Shown: positions 7,291 to 15,943, numbered from the stretch's first letter. The stretch is DNA of 43,071 bases from Lutibacter sp. (GCF_013139515.1 NZ_WTAR01000034.1:1-43071), one strand, 5' to 3'. A program made the numbers and translations. The notes: generated by a model from the letters alone, not told the origin.

Positions 7291-8832
7291 TTATTCTAAT
7301 TTTTTACGTTTTCTATAAGAGCTAAATCCAAACCAAATTACAAGTGCTCCTAAAAAATAGTACAAGTACGAAACAGGTTTTCCGCTACCGTGAACAGTTG
7401 TAAAAACACGTTCCCATCTAATTTTTTCAGCCAAACCTTTACCGTTACTATTCCAACTAAACCATATAAATACTGGTTTACCAACTACATGGTCAAAAGG
7501 TACATAACCCCAAAAACGAGCATCTTCAGAGTTGTGGCGGTTGTCACCCATCATCCAATAATAATTTTGTTTAAAGGTGTATGAAGTAGCTAATTTACCA
7601 TTAATGTAAATTTCATCACCATTTACTGTAACATTATTTTTTTCGTATTCTCCAATAATTCTTTTATATAAAGGTATTGATGCAGCATTTAATTCAACAG
7701 TTTTACCTTCTTCAGGAATATAAATGGGTCCAAAATTATCTCTAGACCAAGCGTATTGTTCGCTATGTGGAAAAACAGATGAATCATAATTCCCTTTAGG
7801 GAAAATATCTTTCACAACACTTTTAACATATGGATTGTTTTTAAGTTTTTTAGCATTTGCATCGGTCAGATTTACAGTATATATTCCATTATTACCACCA
7901 CCTAATTCTGTAGAACCATATCTTGTAATTAAACTATTAGGGTTGAAACCTTCTTTAGCAGTTACAGTATTAAAATATTGTGGTTTTGCTCTGTCAGGTA
8001 GTTGTGTTCTATCACCATTAATATAAATATAACCATCTTTAATTTCTAATGAATCTCCAGGAATACCAACACAGCGTTTTACGTAATTAGATTTTTTATC
8101 AATTGGTTTATCTATATGAATACGTGATTGATCTCTAAAAAACCGAACGGTATCTGTAGGCCAGTTAAAAACTACAATTTCATTCCTTTTAATATTTTCA
8201 AACCCAGGAATTCTAAAATAAGGAAGTTGAGGTTTTTTCAAGTAAGATTTTGTACCAACAAATGGCAAAGAATCATGTACCATTGGTGCTGCAATAGTGG
8301 TCATAGGTGCTCTTGCTCCGTAATGAAATTTACTTACAAATAAGAAATCACCTACTAATAATGATTTTTCTAATGATGAAGTTGGAATGGTGTATGGTTG
8401 CATAAAATAAGTATGAACCAGTGTAGCAGCAACAATTGCAAAAACAATTGAACTTACCCATTCACCAAGTTCAGTTCTAGATTGTAAACTTCTATCTTCA
8501 ATATAGTTAGCATCACTTAAATAATTTATGTAATACGTATAAAAACCTAATGTGAGTACTGCTAAAAAAGAATCAATTGTTGAATTTTTACCAAAGCTTC
8601 TAATCGTTTCAATCCAAATAACAGGGAACATTAGTAAATTAATGATGGGAATAAATAATAAAATAACCCACCAAGTAGGTCGGTTTATTATTTTCATAAG
8701 TACAATTGCATTATAAATAGGAACTATTGCTTCCCATGATTTTCTACCTGCTTTTACATATAGTTTCCAAGTTCCTATAAAATGAACTACTTGAATTATC
8801 AGAAAAAATAAAAACCATTGAAACATTGTCAT
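7291..8832 (-). CDS. lepB: Signal peptidase I (long Bacteroidota form)
   Basis: A 513-residue membrane protease (or 511 if the ATG at 8826 is used). The first 110 residues form several hydrophobic segments (DUF5684-like: TWKLYVKAGRKSWEAIVPIY and then NRPTWWVILLFIPIINLL). A further membrane anchor near 125-143 precedes the peptidase domain. The catalytic serine is predicted at S153 (IPTSSLEKSLLVGD) and the lysine at K252 (NYVKRCVGIPGDSLEIKDG). Box E is MMGDNRHNSEDARFWGYVP. An insertion of about 150 residues between the boxes makes it much longer than E. coli LepB (324 aa), as usual in this phylum. It cleaves signal peptides of exported proteins on the outer face of the inner membrane. Confidence 0.95.
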   Translation of the reverse strand: MTMFQWFLFFLIIQVVHFIGTWKLYVKAGRKSWEAIVPIYNAIVLMKIINRPTWWVILLFIPIINLLMFPVIWIETIRSFGKNSTIDSFLAVLTLGFYTYYINYLSDANYIEDRSLQSRTELGEWVSSIVFAIVAATLVHTYFMQPYTIPTSSLEKSLLVGDFLFVSKFHYGARAPMTTIAAPMVHDSLPFVGTKSYLKKPQLPYFRIPGFENIKRNEIVVFNWPTDTVRFFRDQSRIHIDKPIDKKSNYVKRCVGIPGDSLEIKDGYIYINGDRTQLPDRAKPQYFNTVTAKEGFNPNSLITRYGSTELGGGNNGIYTVNLTDANAKKLKNNPYVKSVVKDIFPKGNYDSSVFPHSEQYAWSRDNFGPIYIPEEGKTVELNAASIPLYKRIIGEYEKNNVTVNGDEIYINGKLATSYTFKQNYYWMMGDNRHNSEDARFWGYVPFDHVVGKPVFIWFSWNSNGKGLAEKIRWERVFTTVHGSGKPVSYLYYFLGALVIWFGFSSYRKRKKLE

Positions 8833-8851
8833 AATTTGTAATTTTTTAATA

Positions 8852-9556
8852 TTATTTAATACCTAAAACGTCTTTCATTGTAAAAACACCCTTTTTATTA
8901 ACTAGCCATTCTGCAGCAATTACAGCTCCTAATGCAAAGCCATTTCTATTGTGAGCAGTATGCTTAATATCAACAGTGTCAACTTCAGATTTATATTCAA
9001 TTGAATGTGTTCCTGGTACATCAGAAATACGTTTTGCTACTATAGGTATTTCGGTATCGCTTTTTGTTACATTTAGCGCCCAATTATTTTTTGAAGTATG
9101 TTCTATAATTCCTTCAGCCAGTGTAATTGCAGTTCCACTAGGTTCATCTAGTTTTTTTGTATGATGAATTTCTTCCATTGAAATTTGATACTGACTTAAG
9201 TTTTTCATCATTTTAGCTAAATACTCATTTAATTCAAAAAAGATGTTTACTCCTAAACTAAAATTTGATGCATATATAAAACCACCATCTTTATCATTGC
9301 AAATTTTCTTAGCATCTTCAAATTTATTTAACCATCCAGTAGTTCCACTTACTACAGGAACATTGTTATTTAAACAAGTTGAAATATTTCTAAATGCTAC
9401 GGATGGGATACTAAAATCAATGGCTATGTCTGCTAGAGTTATATCGTAATTTTTGGTGTTTTCATCAACTTTTAACACAATTTCATGTCCCTTTTGTAAC
9501 GCAATTTGTTCAATTGTTTTACCCATTCTACCATAACCTAAGAGTGCTATTTTCAT
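8852..9556 (-). CDS. dapB: 4-hydroxy-tetrahydrodipicolinate reductase
   Basis: A 234-residue enzyme of the diaminopimelate/lysine pathway. It shows the N-terminal dinucleotide-binding loop LGYGRMGKTIE (about 6-16), VVSGTTGWL, the substrate-binding HHTKKLDEPSGTA and the closing domain with SVPGTHSIEYKSEVDTVDIKHTA-type landmarks. It reduces 4-hydroxy-tetrahydrodipicolinate with NAD(P)H in the cytoplasm, feeding peptidoglycan and lysine synthesis. It is shorter than E. coli DapB (273 aa) but of usual length for Bacteroidota. It lies between DUF5683 and lepB, a recurrent arrangement in this phylum. Confidence 0.95.
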   Translation of the reverse strand: MKIALLGYGRMGKTIEQIALQKGHEIVLKVDENTKNYDITLADIAIDFSIPSVAFRNISTCLNNNVPVVSGTTGWLNKFEDAKKICNDKDGGFIYASNFSLGVNIFFELNEYLAKMMKNLSQYQISMEEIHHTKKLDEPSGTAITLAEGIIEHTSKNNWALNVTKSDTEIPIVAKRISDVPGTHSIEYKSEVDTVDIKHTAHNRNGFALGAVIAAEWLVNKKGVFTMKDVLGIK

Positions 9557-9564
9557 GTGTATTT

Positions 9565-10143
9565 TTAAAATTTAAAATTAAGTTGCGCTCCAACAATTGT
9601 TCTGTTATTTGTTGTGTTTTTAATTAATTTAGGACTTATGGTTAAACTATTATCAACATTATGTTGTAATAAATGCGCATTAGTACTAGCTTCAATTATT
9701 TGTAAAACATATAAGCCAGCGGTTACTAGTAAAGATAAATCTCTATCTTTTTTATAACCTTTTTGAGCTGATATTAAAGCAGCTTCAGATAAAAATATAT
9801 TTCCATTTAAACCGTCAAATTCATAAGGTTTTCCTGCTTTCATTAATTTAAAAGCTGTTCTAACTCTATTGTAATTTTTATTGTTTGTACTATAAAAATA
9901 AACTCCGGATCCTAGTGCTGCATATACAAAAGGAATTTTCCAATATTTTTTATTGTAAGCTTGCCCTAAGCCAGGTAATATTGCAGAGTAAAAAGCTGCT
10001 TTTGATGGCGAAAGAGGATCATAACCCAGTGAATTACCAAATACAGTATCTTTAATTTTTAACACTGCACTTTCTTGAGAGAAACTAGCATTTATAGTTA
10101 AATATGTAAGTAGTAAAAATGTATATAACTGTTTTTTAAACAC
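9565..10143 (-). CDS. DUF5683 domain protein, exported/membrane
   Basis: A 192-residue protein with a signal peptide (KKQLYTFLLLTYLTINASFSQE). The conserved core is DPLSPSKAAFYSAILPGLGQ, AYNKKYWKIPFVYAALG and VYFYSTNNKNYNRVR. Two or three hydrophobic helices follow. The start is GTG at 10143-10141, whose G is the last base of the parB TAG stop (TAGTG), so translation is coupled to parB. Function is unknown; the gene is a constant partner of parAB and dapB in Bacteroidota. Confidence 0.85.
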   Translation of the reverse strand: MFKKQLYTFLLLTYLTINASFSQESAVLKIKDTVFGNSLGYDPLSPSKAAFYSAILPGLGQAYNKKYWKIPFVYAALGSGVYFYSTNNKNYNRVRTAFKLMKAGKPYEFDGLNGNIFLSEAALISAQKGYKKDRDLSLLVTAGLYVLQIIEASTNAHLLQHNVDNSLTISPKLIKNTTNNRTIVGAQLNFKF

Positions 10144-11042
10144 TATTCTAATAATTTTTTAAGCCTATTAAAGTCTTCTTCAGAATGGAAAGGTATTATA
10201 ATTTTACCTTTGTCTTTACCCGCTAATTTTATATCAATTTTATGACCAAAATATTCACTAAAACTTTTTAGACCTTTAGTAATAAATTTTGGAGTTTCAA
10301 CAAGTTCAACAGGTTGTTTTTGCGCAGTTGATGTTCCTTCTTTAAGTGTTTTAACTAATTGCTCAGTTTCACGAACTGATAATTTTTGCTGAATTATTTT
10401 TTCGTAAATACTTAATTGTTCTTCAGTTTTTTCAATAGCTATTAATGCACGTCCATGTCCCATAGATAAGAAACCATCTCGCATACCTGTTTGAATAATT
10501 GGATCTAATTTTAATAATCGTAAATAATTAGTAATTGTAGATCGTTTTTTTCCAACACGTTGACTCATTTTTTCTTGAGTTAAATCAATTTCATCAATTA
10601 AACGTTGATAAGAAAGTGCAACTTCAATTGGGTCTAAATCTTTACGTTGTATGTTTTCAACCAATGCCATTTCTAGCATTTCTTGGTCGTTTGCAATTCT
10701 TATGTATGCTGGTATTGTTGTGTTTCCAATTAATTTTGAAGCTCTAAATCTTCTTTCACCAGAAACTAGTTGAAATTTATTACCTGTTAATTTTCTAACA
10801 GTAATAGGTTGAATTACGCCTAATTCTTTAATTGAACTTGCTAGTTCATTCAATGCTTCTTCATTAAAGTAGCTTCTTGGTTGAAAAGGGTTTACATCAA
10901 TTAAGCCTAATTCAATTTCAACAATACTACCAACAATTTTATCAGCATTTTTGTCATTTGCTGAATTTATTTCAGAACTTGAATCGTTTAATAAGGCAGA
11001 TAATCCTCTTCCAAGTGCTTGTTTTCTAACTGCTTTTGCCAT
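10143..11042 (-). CDS. parB: Chromosome partitioning protein ParB
   Basis: A 299-residue ParB/Spo0J protein. The N-terminal RGLSALL segment binds or stimulates ParA. The CTPase/arginine-patch motifs GERRFRAS (95-102) and ENIQRKDLDPIE (129-140) are intact. A central helix-turn-helix (VGKKRSTITNYLRLLKL) reads parS, and the C-terminal region dimerises. It loads as a CTP-dependent sliding clamp around the origin region. Its 5' end overlaps the 3' end of parA by 17 bases. No convincing parS site was found in this window. Confidence 0.96.
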   Translation of the reverse strand: MAKAVRKQALGRGLSALLNDSSSEINSANDKNADKIVGSIVEIELGLIDVNPFQPRSYFNEEALNELASSIKELGVIQPITVRKLTGNKFQLVSGERRFRASKLIGNTTIPAYIRIANDQEMLEMALVENIQRKDLDPIEVALSYQRLIDEIDLTQEKMSQRVGKKRSTITNYLRLLKLDPIIQTGMRDGFLSMGHGRALIAIEKTEEQLSIYEKIIQQKLSVRETEQLVKTLKEGTSTAQKQPVELVETPKFITKGLKSFSEYFGHKIDIKLAGKDKGKIIIPFHSEEDFNRLKKLLE

Positions 11043-11808
11043 CCTTATTATGTTGTTTTAAAATTTCATTCGCTAAATTAAGATAATTTACAGCTCCTTT
11101 ACTCGTGGCATCATAAGAAATAATGCTTTCACCAAAACTTGGAGCTTCACTTAAACGAACATTTCGTTGAATTATAGTTTTAAAAACCATATTTTGAAAA
11201 TGCTTATTTACTTCTTCAACAACTTGGTTTGAAAGACGTAAACGAGAATCGTACATGGTTAATAATAAGCCTTCTATGTCTAATTCTGAATTGTGTATTT
11301 TTTGTACGCTTTTTATAGTATTTAATAATTTACCTAAACCTTCTAATGCAAAATATTCACATTGTATTGGTATAATTACTGAATCTGCTGCAACAAGTGC
11401 GTTTAATGTTATTAAACCTAGTGATGGTGCGCAATCAATTAAAATATAATCGTAATCATTTTTAATTTCTGCAAGTGCTTCTTTTAATTTGTATTCTCTT
11501 TTCTCTTTATCAACCAATTCAATTTCAATAGCAACTAAATCTATATGAGCAGGAATTATATCAACATTAGGTGAGTTTGTTGGTACTATTGCTTTTTTGG
11601 CTGAAATTGTATGTTCTAATAATTGGTAACTGCCATTTTCTACTTCTTCAACAATAATTCCAAGACCGGATGAAGCATTTGCTTGAGGGTCTGCATCAAT
11701 TAGCAATACTTTTTTTTCTAACACACCTAAAGAGGCCGCTAAATTAATAGTTGTAGTAGTTTTACCTACTCCACCTTTTTGATTCGCAATTGCAATAATT
11801 TTTCCCAT
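11026..11808 (-). CDS. parA: Chromosome partitioning ATPase ParA
   Basis: A 260-residue Walker-type ATPase. The deviant Walker A is KGGVGKTTTT (11-20), with the signature lysine at K11. LLIDADPQANASSG (switch) and YILIDCAPSLGL (Walker B) follow, with PIQCEYFALEGL and RNVRLSEAPSFG typical of chromosomal ParA/Soj. With ParB it positions and segregates the replicated origin on the nucleoid. It is first in the seven-gene minus-strand operon. The 81 bases upstream hold its promoter, although no consensus -7 box stands out there. Confidence 0.96.
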   Translation of the reverse strand: MGKIIAIANQKGGVGKTTTTINLAASLGVLEKKVLLIDADPQANASSGLGIIVEEVENGSYQLLEHTISAKKAIVPTNSPNVDIIPAHIDLVAIEIELVDKEKREYKLKEALAEIKNDYDYILIDCAPSLGLITLNALVAADSVIIPIQCEYFALEGLGKLLNTIKSVQKIHNSELDIEGLLLTMYDSRLRLSNQVVEEVNKHFQNMVFKTIIQRNVRLSEAPSFGESIISYDATSKGAVNYLNLANEILKQHNKDGKSS

Positions 11809-11889
11809 AAAAGAATATAGCGTTATATAAAGATGTAAAAATACAATTATTTATGGTTTTTAAAAGCTAATAATGTTAACAAAGAGATA

Positions 11890-11931
11890 AAAAGCAAAAG
11901 AGGTTGAAAATTTTCAACCTCTTTTGCTTTT
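11890..11931. terminator. 42-bp perfect palindrome, terminator of pepD
   Basis: Two 21-base arms meet with no spacer (AAAAGCAAAAGAGGTTGAAA followed by one A, then the exact reverse complement). It begins one base after the pepD stop on the minus strand. The transcript would form a long stem closed by a 4-nt loop and continue into a T run (GCTTTTTATC). It separates pepD from the parA promoter region. Confidence 0.8.
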
Positions 11932-11932
11932 G

Positions 11933-13390
11933 TTAGTTTTTAGAAGGAATATTTTCTAAAATTGTAAGTAAATATTTCCAAAATTTTTGAGCTGATTTAA
12001 TATTTGCTCTTTCATCGGGTGAATGGGCGCCTTGTATTGTTGGTCCAAATGAAATCATATCCATATCTGGATAATTTGTTCCTAAAATACCACATTCTAA
12101 ACCTGCGTGGCAAGCAACAACATCAGCTTTACTTTCAAATAATTTTTCGTAAGTTTCAGTTAAAACGTTTAATATTTGAGAATTTACGTTAGGTTTCCAT
12201 CCAGGATATGAACCTGAAAGTGTAACTTGGTAACCTCCTAATTCAAAAGCGGCTTTTAAAGTATTTGCTAAATCAGATTTTGAAGTTTCAACAGATGATC
12301 TTGTTAAACATAAAATGGTTATTTCTTCATCTTTAACAATTACACGAGCAACGTTATTTGAAGTTTCAACCAAGTCTTCCATATCATTACTCATTTTAAA
12401 CACGCCGTTGTGTGCTGCGTAAATTGTATTAAGTAATGTAATTTGACTTATAGTTGTCATTACTTTTTTTGGAACTGTAGTTTCTGTAATTGCAATATCT
12501 AAATCAGCTTCAACAGCTTTAAAATCATTTTTTATATCATTAATTATTGAAGTCACTTTCTTTAAAAAAGTATCTTTTTTAGCTTTATAAACTGATATAG
12601 TTGCAAAACTTTCTCTAGGAATAGCATTTCTAAGGCTTCCTCCGTTTATTTCTGAAACTCTAATAATTTCTTGAGTTTTGTATAATAAACGATTCATAAT
12701 TTTATTGGCATTTCCAAGTCCTTTATGAATATCCATTCCTGAATGTCCTCCATTTAAACCAGTTATAGCAATTGAATAACCAATACTATTTGAAGGTGTA
12801 TGAACTTCATGATATACGTTTTTAGCTGTAATATCAATTCCACCGGCGCAACCAATATCAATTTCATCATCTTCTTCAGTATCTAAATTCAATAATATTT
12901 CTCCATCTAAATAACCAGCTTGTAATCCCATAGCGCCTGTCATTCCAGTTTCCTCATCAATAGTAAATAATGCTTCAACAGCGGGGTGTTTTATTTCTTT
13001 TGAAGCCAAAACACTCATAATTGCAGCAACACCTAAACCATTATCAGCTCCAAGAGTTGTTCCTTCAGCTTTAACCCAGCCATCTACCACTTTCATTTTA
13101 ATACCTTCAGTATCGAAATTAAAAATAGTATCTGAATTTTTTTGATGTACCATATCTAAATGCGATTGCATTACAATGGTTTTACGACTTTCCATACCTT
13201 TTGAGGCAGGTTTTTTAATAATTACGTTTCCAACGTGATCAACAACTGTTTCTAGGTTTAGTTTTTTTCCAAAATCAACCATGAATTGAATCACTTTTTC
13301 TTCTTTTTTTGAACCTCTAGGAACTGCATTTAAATCTGCAAAATTATTCCAAAGTGTAGTTGGTTCAAGTAGTCTTATATCTTTATTCAT
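11933..13390 (-). CDS. pepD: Beta-Ala-His dipeptidase / aminoacyl-histidine dipeptidase (M20C)
   Basis: A 485-residue cytosolic metallopeptidase of family M20C. Metal and catalytic residues are in place: H77 and D79 (MQSHLDMVH), D116 (LGADNGLG), E146 and E147 (TIDEETGMTGA), then NLDTEEDDEIDIGCAGG. A dimerisation (lid) domain spans about 190-390, and the C-terminal ACHAGLECGIL and SFGPTIQGAHSPDER supply the remaining ligands. It hydrolyses Xaa-His and other dipeptides for amino-acid salvage. It sits 16 bases downstream of a nitroreductase gene and ends in a very strong hairpin. Confidence 0.94.
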   Translation of the reverse strand: MNKDIRLLEPTTLWNNFADLNAVPRGSKKEEKVIQFMVDFGKKLNLETVVDHVGNVIIKKPASKGMESRKTIVMQSHLDMVHQKNSDTIFNFDTEGIKMKVVDGWVKAEGTTLGADNGLGVAAIMSVLASKEIKHPAVEALFTIDEETGMTGAMGLQAGYLDGEILLNLDTEEDDEIDIGCAGGIDITAKNVYHEVHTPSNSIGYSIAITGLNGGHSGMDIHKGLGNANKIMNRLLYKTQEIIRVSEINGGSLRNAIPRESFATISVYKAKKDTFLKKVTSIINDIKNDFKAVEADLDIAITETTVPKKVMTTISQITLLNTIYAAHNGVFKMSNDMEDLVETSNNVARVIVKDEEITILCLTRSSVETSKSDLANTLKAAFELGGYQVTLSGSYPGWKPNVNSQILNVLTETYEKLFESKADVVACHAGLECGILGTNYPDMDMISFGPTIQGAHSPDERANIKSAQKFWKYLLTILENIPSKN

Positions 13391-13406
13391 TTCTTAATTG
13401 TTTTAA

Positions 13407-14039
13407 TTATTGTATTTCTAGTACGCTTTCACTTAAAGGTTTTCTTACTTTTTTTAACCCATTCATTACATCGTCTTCGGCTCTAAAACCGACAGGAAGC
13501 AATAATACGGATTTTAAATTTAAAGCATTTAAATTTAATAATTCATCAACTTTTTCAGGTATAAAACCTTCCATTGGGCAAGCATCAATTTTTTCAACAG
13601 CACAAACGGTCATTAAGTTTCCTAATGTTATATATGCTTGATGTTTAGCAGAAAGTTGAATTTCTTCATTAGATTTGTTTTTGTACATTCCAATTAGTTG
13701 ATCTCTAAATGTTGAAACAACTTCTTCAGAGGTTCCCCTAGTTTTAATTTCTAAATCAAAATATGCTTTAATATCATTAGTAGTTGTATTGTTTTCAATA
13801 CATAAAACTAATAAGTGGGAGGCATCTGCAACTTGACGTTGATAATACGAAGCTTCTACAAATTTTTCTTGAAGTTCTTTATTTTGAATAACAATTAACT
13901 TAAGTGGTTGTAAACCAAACGAAGTAGCTGTTAAATTAAATGCTTTTTTTAGAGTTTCAATTTGCTGATTTGAAAGTTTTTTTGAAGGATCAAATTTTTT
14001 AGTAGCATATCTCCATTCTAAACTGTTAAGTATGTTCAT
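13407..14039 (-). CDS. NAD(P)H-dependent nitroreductase family oxidoreductase (NfsB-like)
   Basis: A 210-residue flavoprotein. The start is taken at the ATG at 14039 (MNILNSLEWRYATKKFDPSK), which matches the usual N terminus; an upstream ATG at 14060 lies inside the -7 promoter box. RYATKKFDP contacts FMN phosphate; TATSFGLQPLKLIVIQN and the C-terminal LLLPVGFRAEDD complete the site. Such enzymes reduce nitro compounds, quinones or flavins with NAD(P)H. It is followed closely by pepD, a pairing without an obvious metabolic link. Confidence 0.88.
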   Translation of the reverse strand: MNILNSLEWRYATKKFDPSKKLSNQQIETLKKAFNLTATSFGLQPLKLIVIQNKELQEKFVEASYYQRQVADASHLLVLCIENNTTTNDIKAYFDLEIKTRGTSEEVVSTFRDQLIGMYKNKSNEEIQLSAKHQAYITLGNLMTVCAVEKIDACPMEGFIPEKVDELLNLNALNLKSVLLLPVGFRAEDDVMNGLKKVRKPLSESVLEIQ

Positions 14040-14059
14040 TTTATAAAATTGTTTGCTCA

Positions 14060-14067
14060 CAAAAATA
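14060..14067 (-). promoter_or_regulatory. -7 promoter box of nitroreductase-pepD
   Basis: On the minus strand the sequence is TATTTTTG, an exact TAnnTTTG match. It is 20 bases before the ATG at 14039. No -33 TTTG is seen at the ideal spacing. Confidence 0.5.
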
Positions 14068-14155
14068 ATTTAAAAATACTAAAAACCGAGTAATTTTAGT
14101 GTTCAATTTTCATAACTAAAAGTTAATTTTTACTTTTATGAAGTTAAAAACTGCT

Positions 14156-15427
14156 ATGAAAGAAAACTTACTTCAATTTATTTGGAAACTTAAACTGTTT
14201 TCATCTAAAAAAATGCGTATCACTAAAGGTAAATCTATTGAAATTATTTCAGTTGGAACTGAAAATTTGAATTCTGGTCCCGATTTTTTAAATGCTAAAA
14301 TTAGAATTAACAATCAACTTTGGGCTGGAAATGTTGAAATTCATATCAATTCATCAGATTGGTACGTACATAATCATGAAATAGATGAGCGTTATGATGC
14401 GGTTATTTTACATGTAGTTTGGGAACATGATATTGAAATTTTTAGGAAAGCAAATTTAGAAATTCCAACGTTAGAACTTAAAAATTATATTTCAAAAAAT
14501 GTATTGTATAAGCACTCACAACTTTTTTCAAAAGCTAAAAAATGGATTTATTGTGAAAATGATGTTACCGCAGTAGATTCATTTATTGTAAATCATTGGT
14601 TAGATCGTTTATATTTTGATAGGTTAGAGCAAAAAGCTATCCAAATTAAACAACTTTTGGCAAAAACTAATAATAATTGGGAGGCTACTTTATTTGTTTT
14701 GTTAGCCAAAAGTTTTGGTTTAAAAATTAATGCAGATGCATTTATAAATTTTGCTAATTCGTTTGATTTTTCATTAGTTAGAAAAGTTTCATCAAACAAA
14801 GAACAATTAGAAGCATTGTTTTTTGGACAAGCAGGTTTATTATCAAATAATCATGAATCGGAACATTTTAGGAAATTAAGACAGGAATATGATTATTTAA
14901 AGTTGAAGTTTAAGTTAACTCCAATTTCAACAGGACAGGTTCAATTTTTTAGATTGCGCCCAAATAATTTTCCAACTATTCGTTTATCGCAATTGGCTTC
15001 TTTATATAATTTACACCAAAGTTTATTTTCAAAAATAATAGAACTGAATACCATTGAAGAGTTTTATGAGTTGTTTTCAGTTTCAACTTCAATTTTTTGG
15101 GAAACACATTATACGTTTAATAAAACATCTAAGCGTAGCATAAAAAAAATAACAAAACCATTTGTTGATTTGTTGTTGATTAATACAATTATTCCTTTGA
15201 AATTCATGTATTTAAAAAGCATGGGGAAAGATGATTTCAGCTCTGTAATTAAAATTATTGAGCAAATTAAACCAGAAAAAAACACTATAATTTCTAAGTT
15301 TAAAGAACTCAAAATTAATTCATCAAACGCACTTCAAACACAATCTTTATTACAACTAAAAAATGAATATTGTAATAAACAACGTTGTTTGCAATGTTCA
15401 ATTGGTAAGGAATTACTTAAAAATTAA
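14156..15427 (+). CDS. DUF2851 family protein
   Basis: A 423-residue soluble protein from the ATG at 14156 (MKENLLQFIWKLKLF). An ATG at 14138 overlaps a possible -7 box (TACTTTTA, 14131-14138). The conserved N-terminal part reads NSGPDFLNAKIRINNQ, AGNVEIHINSSDWYVHNHE and YDAVILHVVWEHD. Its D43 and E61/H63 are spaced as in PD-(D/E)XK-type nuclease cores, which is only a hint. The C terminus has three closely spaced cysteines (CNKQRCLQC). Function is unknown. It is convergent with the small GGQ protein, with only 2 bases between the stops. Confidence 0.85.
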   Translation: MKENLLQFIWKLKLFSSKKMRITKGKSIEIISVGTENLNSGPDFLNAKIRINNQLWAGNVEIHINSSDWYVHNHEIDERYDAVILHVVWEHDIEIFRKANLEIPTLELKNYISKNVLYKHSQLFSKAKKWIYCENDVTAVDSFIVNHWLDRLYFDRLEQKAIQIKQLLAKTNNNWEATLFVLLAKSFGLKINADAFINFANSFDFSLVRKVSSNKEQLEALFFGQAGLLSNNHESEHFRKLRQEYDYLKLKFKLTPISTGQVQFFRLRPNNFPTIRLSQLASLYNLHQSLFSKIIELNTIEEFYELFSVSTSIFWETHYTFNKTSKRSIKKITKPFVDLLLINTIIPLKFMYLKSMGKDDFSSVIKIIEQIKPEKNTIISKFKELKINSSNALQTQSLLQLKNEYCNKQRCLQCSIGKELLKN

Positions 15428-15429
15428 GT

Positions 15430-15849
15430 TTATGATTTGTTAGAATTATAAAAATCTTTTACCCAAGCAACCATTTGATTTTCGGTTAATAGTTTTGAAT
15501 TAGAAACGCCTTTTAATTTTTTTGCTAATTGCATATTGTTTTTAATTTCTTTTTCAAAAATATTTTTCATTTTTGAAGGACCAAATAGCACCAATGAGTT
15601 GCAAGTTTCAACCTCTTTGAAAAGGTTTTTTATAAATTGATTGGTTTGCTCGAGCTTACGGTTTAGTTTATTTTTTTCATAAGTCAAATATTGACCTCCA
15701 AATCGGCCAAATTTTTTAGATTCTCCAGCTACACGTTCTCGAGTCTCAATGTTAGATTCAATAATTTTTACGTTGTGGTTATTATTGGAGAGTTTAATAA
15801 TAACAGCTTGTTTAGTGTCAATCCAAATTCCAATATTTCTTTCCATCAT
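15430..15849 (-). CDS. Small eRF1 domain-2-like protein with GGQ motif
   Basis: A 139-residue soluble protein. Start options are ATG at 15849 and 15846; a further ATG at 15870 is less likely because NIGIWIDTK should lie near the start. The strand IGIWIDTKQAVIIKL leads to SKKFGRFGGQYLTYEKNK (GGQ at 51-53, bases 15699-15691), a long basic helix and then SLVLFGPSKMKNIFEKEI. This order follows the middle domain of eRF1/aRF1 (IVID..., KKHGRGGQS, long helix, LVLAGSADFKTEL). It is related to the single-domain bacterial homologues sometimes called translational machinery proteins. In release factors the GGQ glutamine promotes peptidyl-tRNA hydrolysis. No stop-codon-reading or ribosome-binding domain is attached. 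A ribosome-rescue or peptidyl-tRNA role is inferred. Confidence 0.8.
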   Translation of the reverse strand: MMERNIGIWIDTKQAVIIKLSNNNHNVKIIESNIETRERVAGESKKFGRFGGQYLTYEKNKLNRKLEQTNQFIKNLFKEVETCNSLVLFGPSKMKNIFEKEIKNNMQLAKKLKGVSNSKLLTENQMVAWVKDFYNSNKS

Positions 15850-15943
15850 TGGTAATTTTATGTTAAACAATTAGTATTAAGTGTGTTAAAAATTGATATT
15901 ATAAAATTACGAAAAAAACTGCTAATTTTATTATGAAACTGAA

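Noticed and set aside
13360-13641. 93-codon plus-strand open frame
   Set aside because: Antisense to pepD and the nitroreductase, with low-complexity composition and no supporting motifs.
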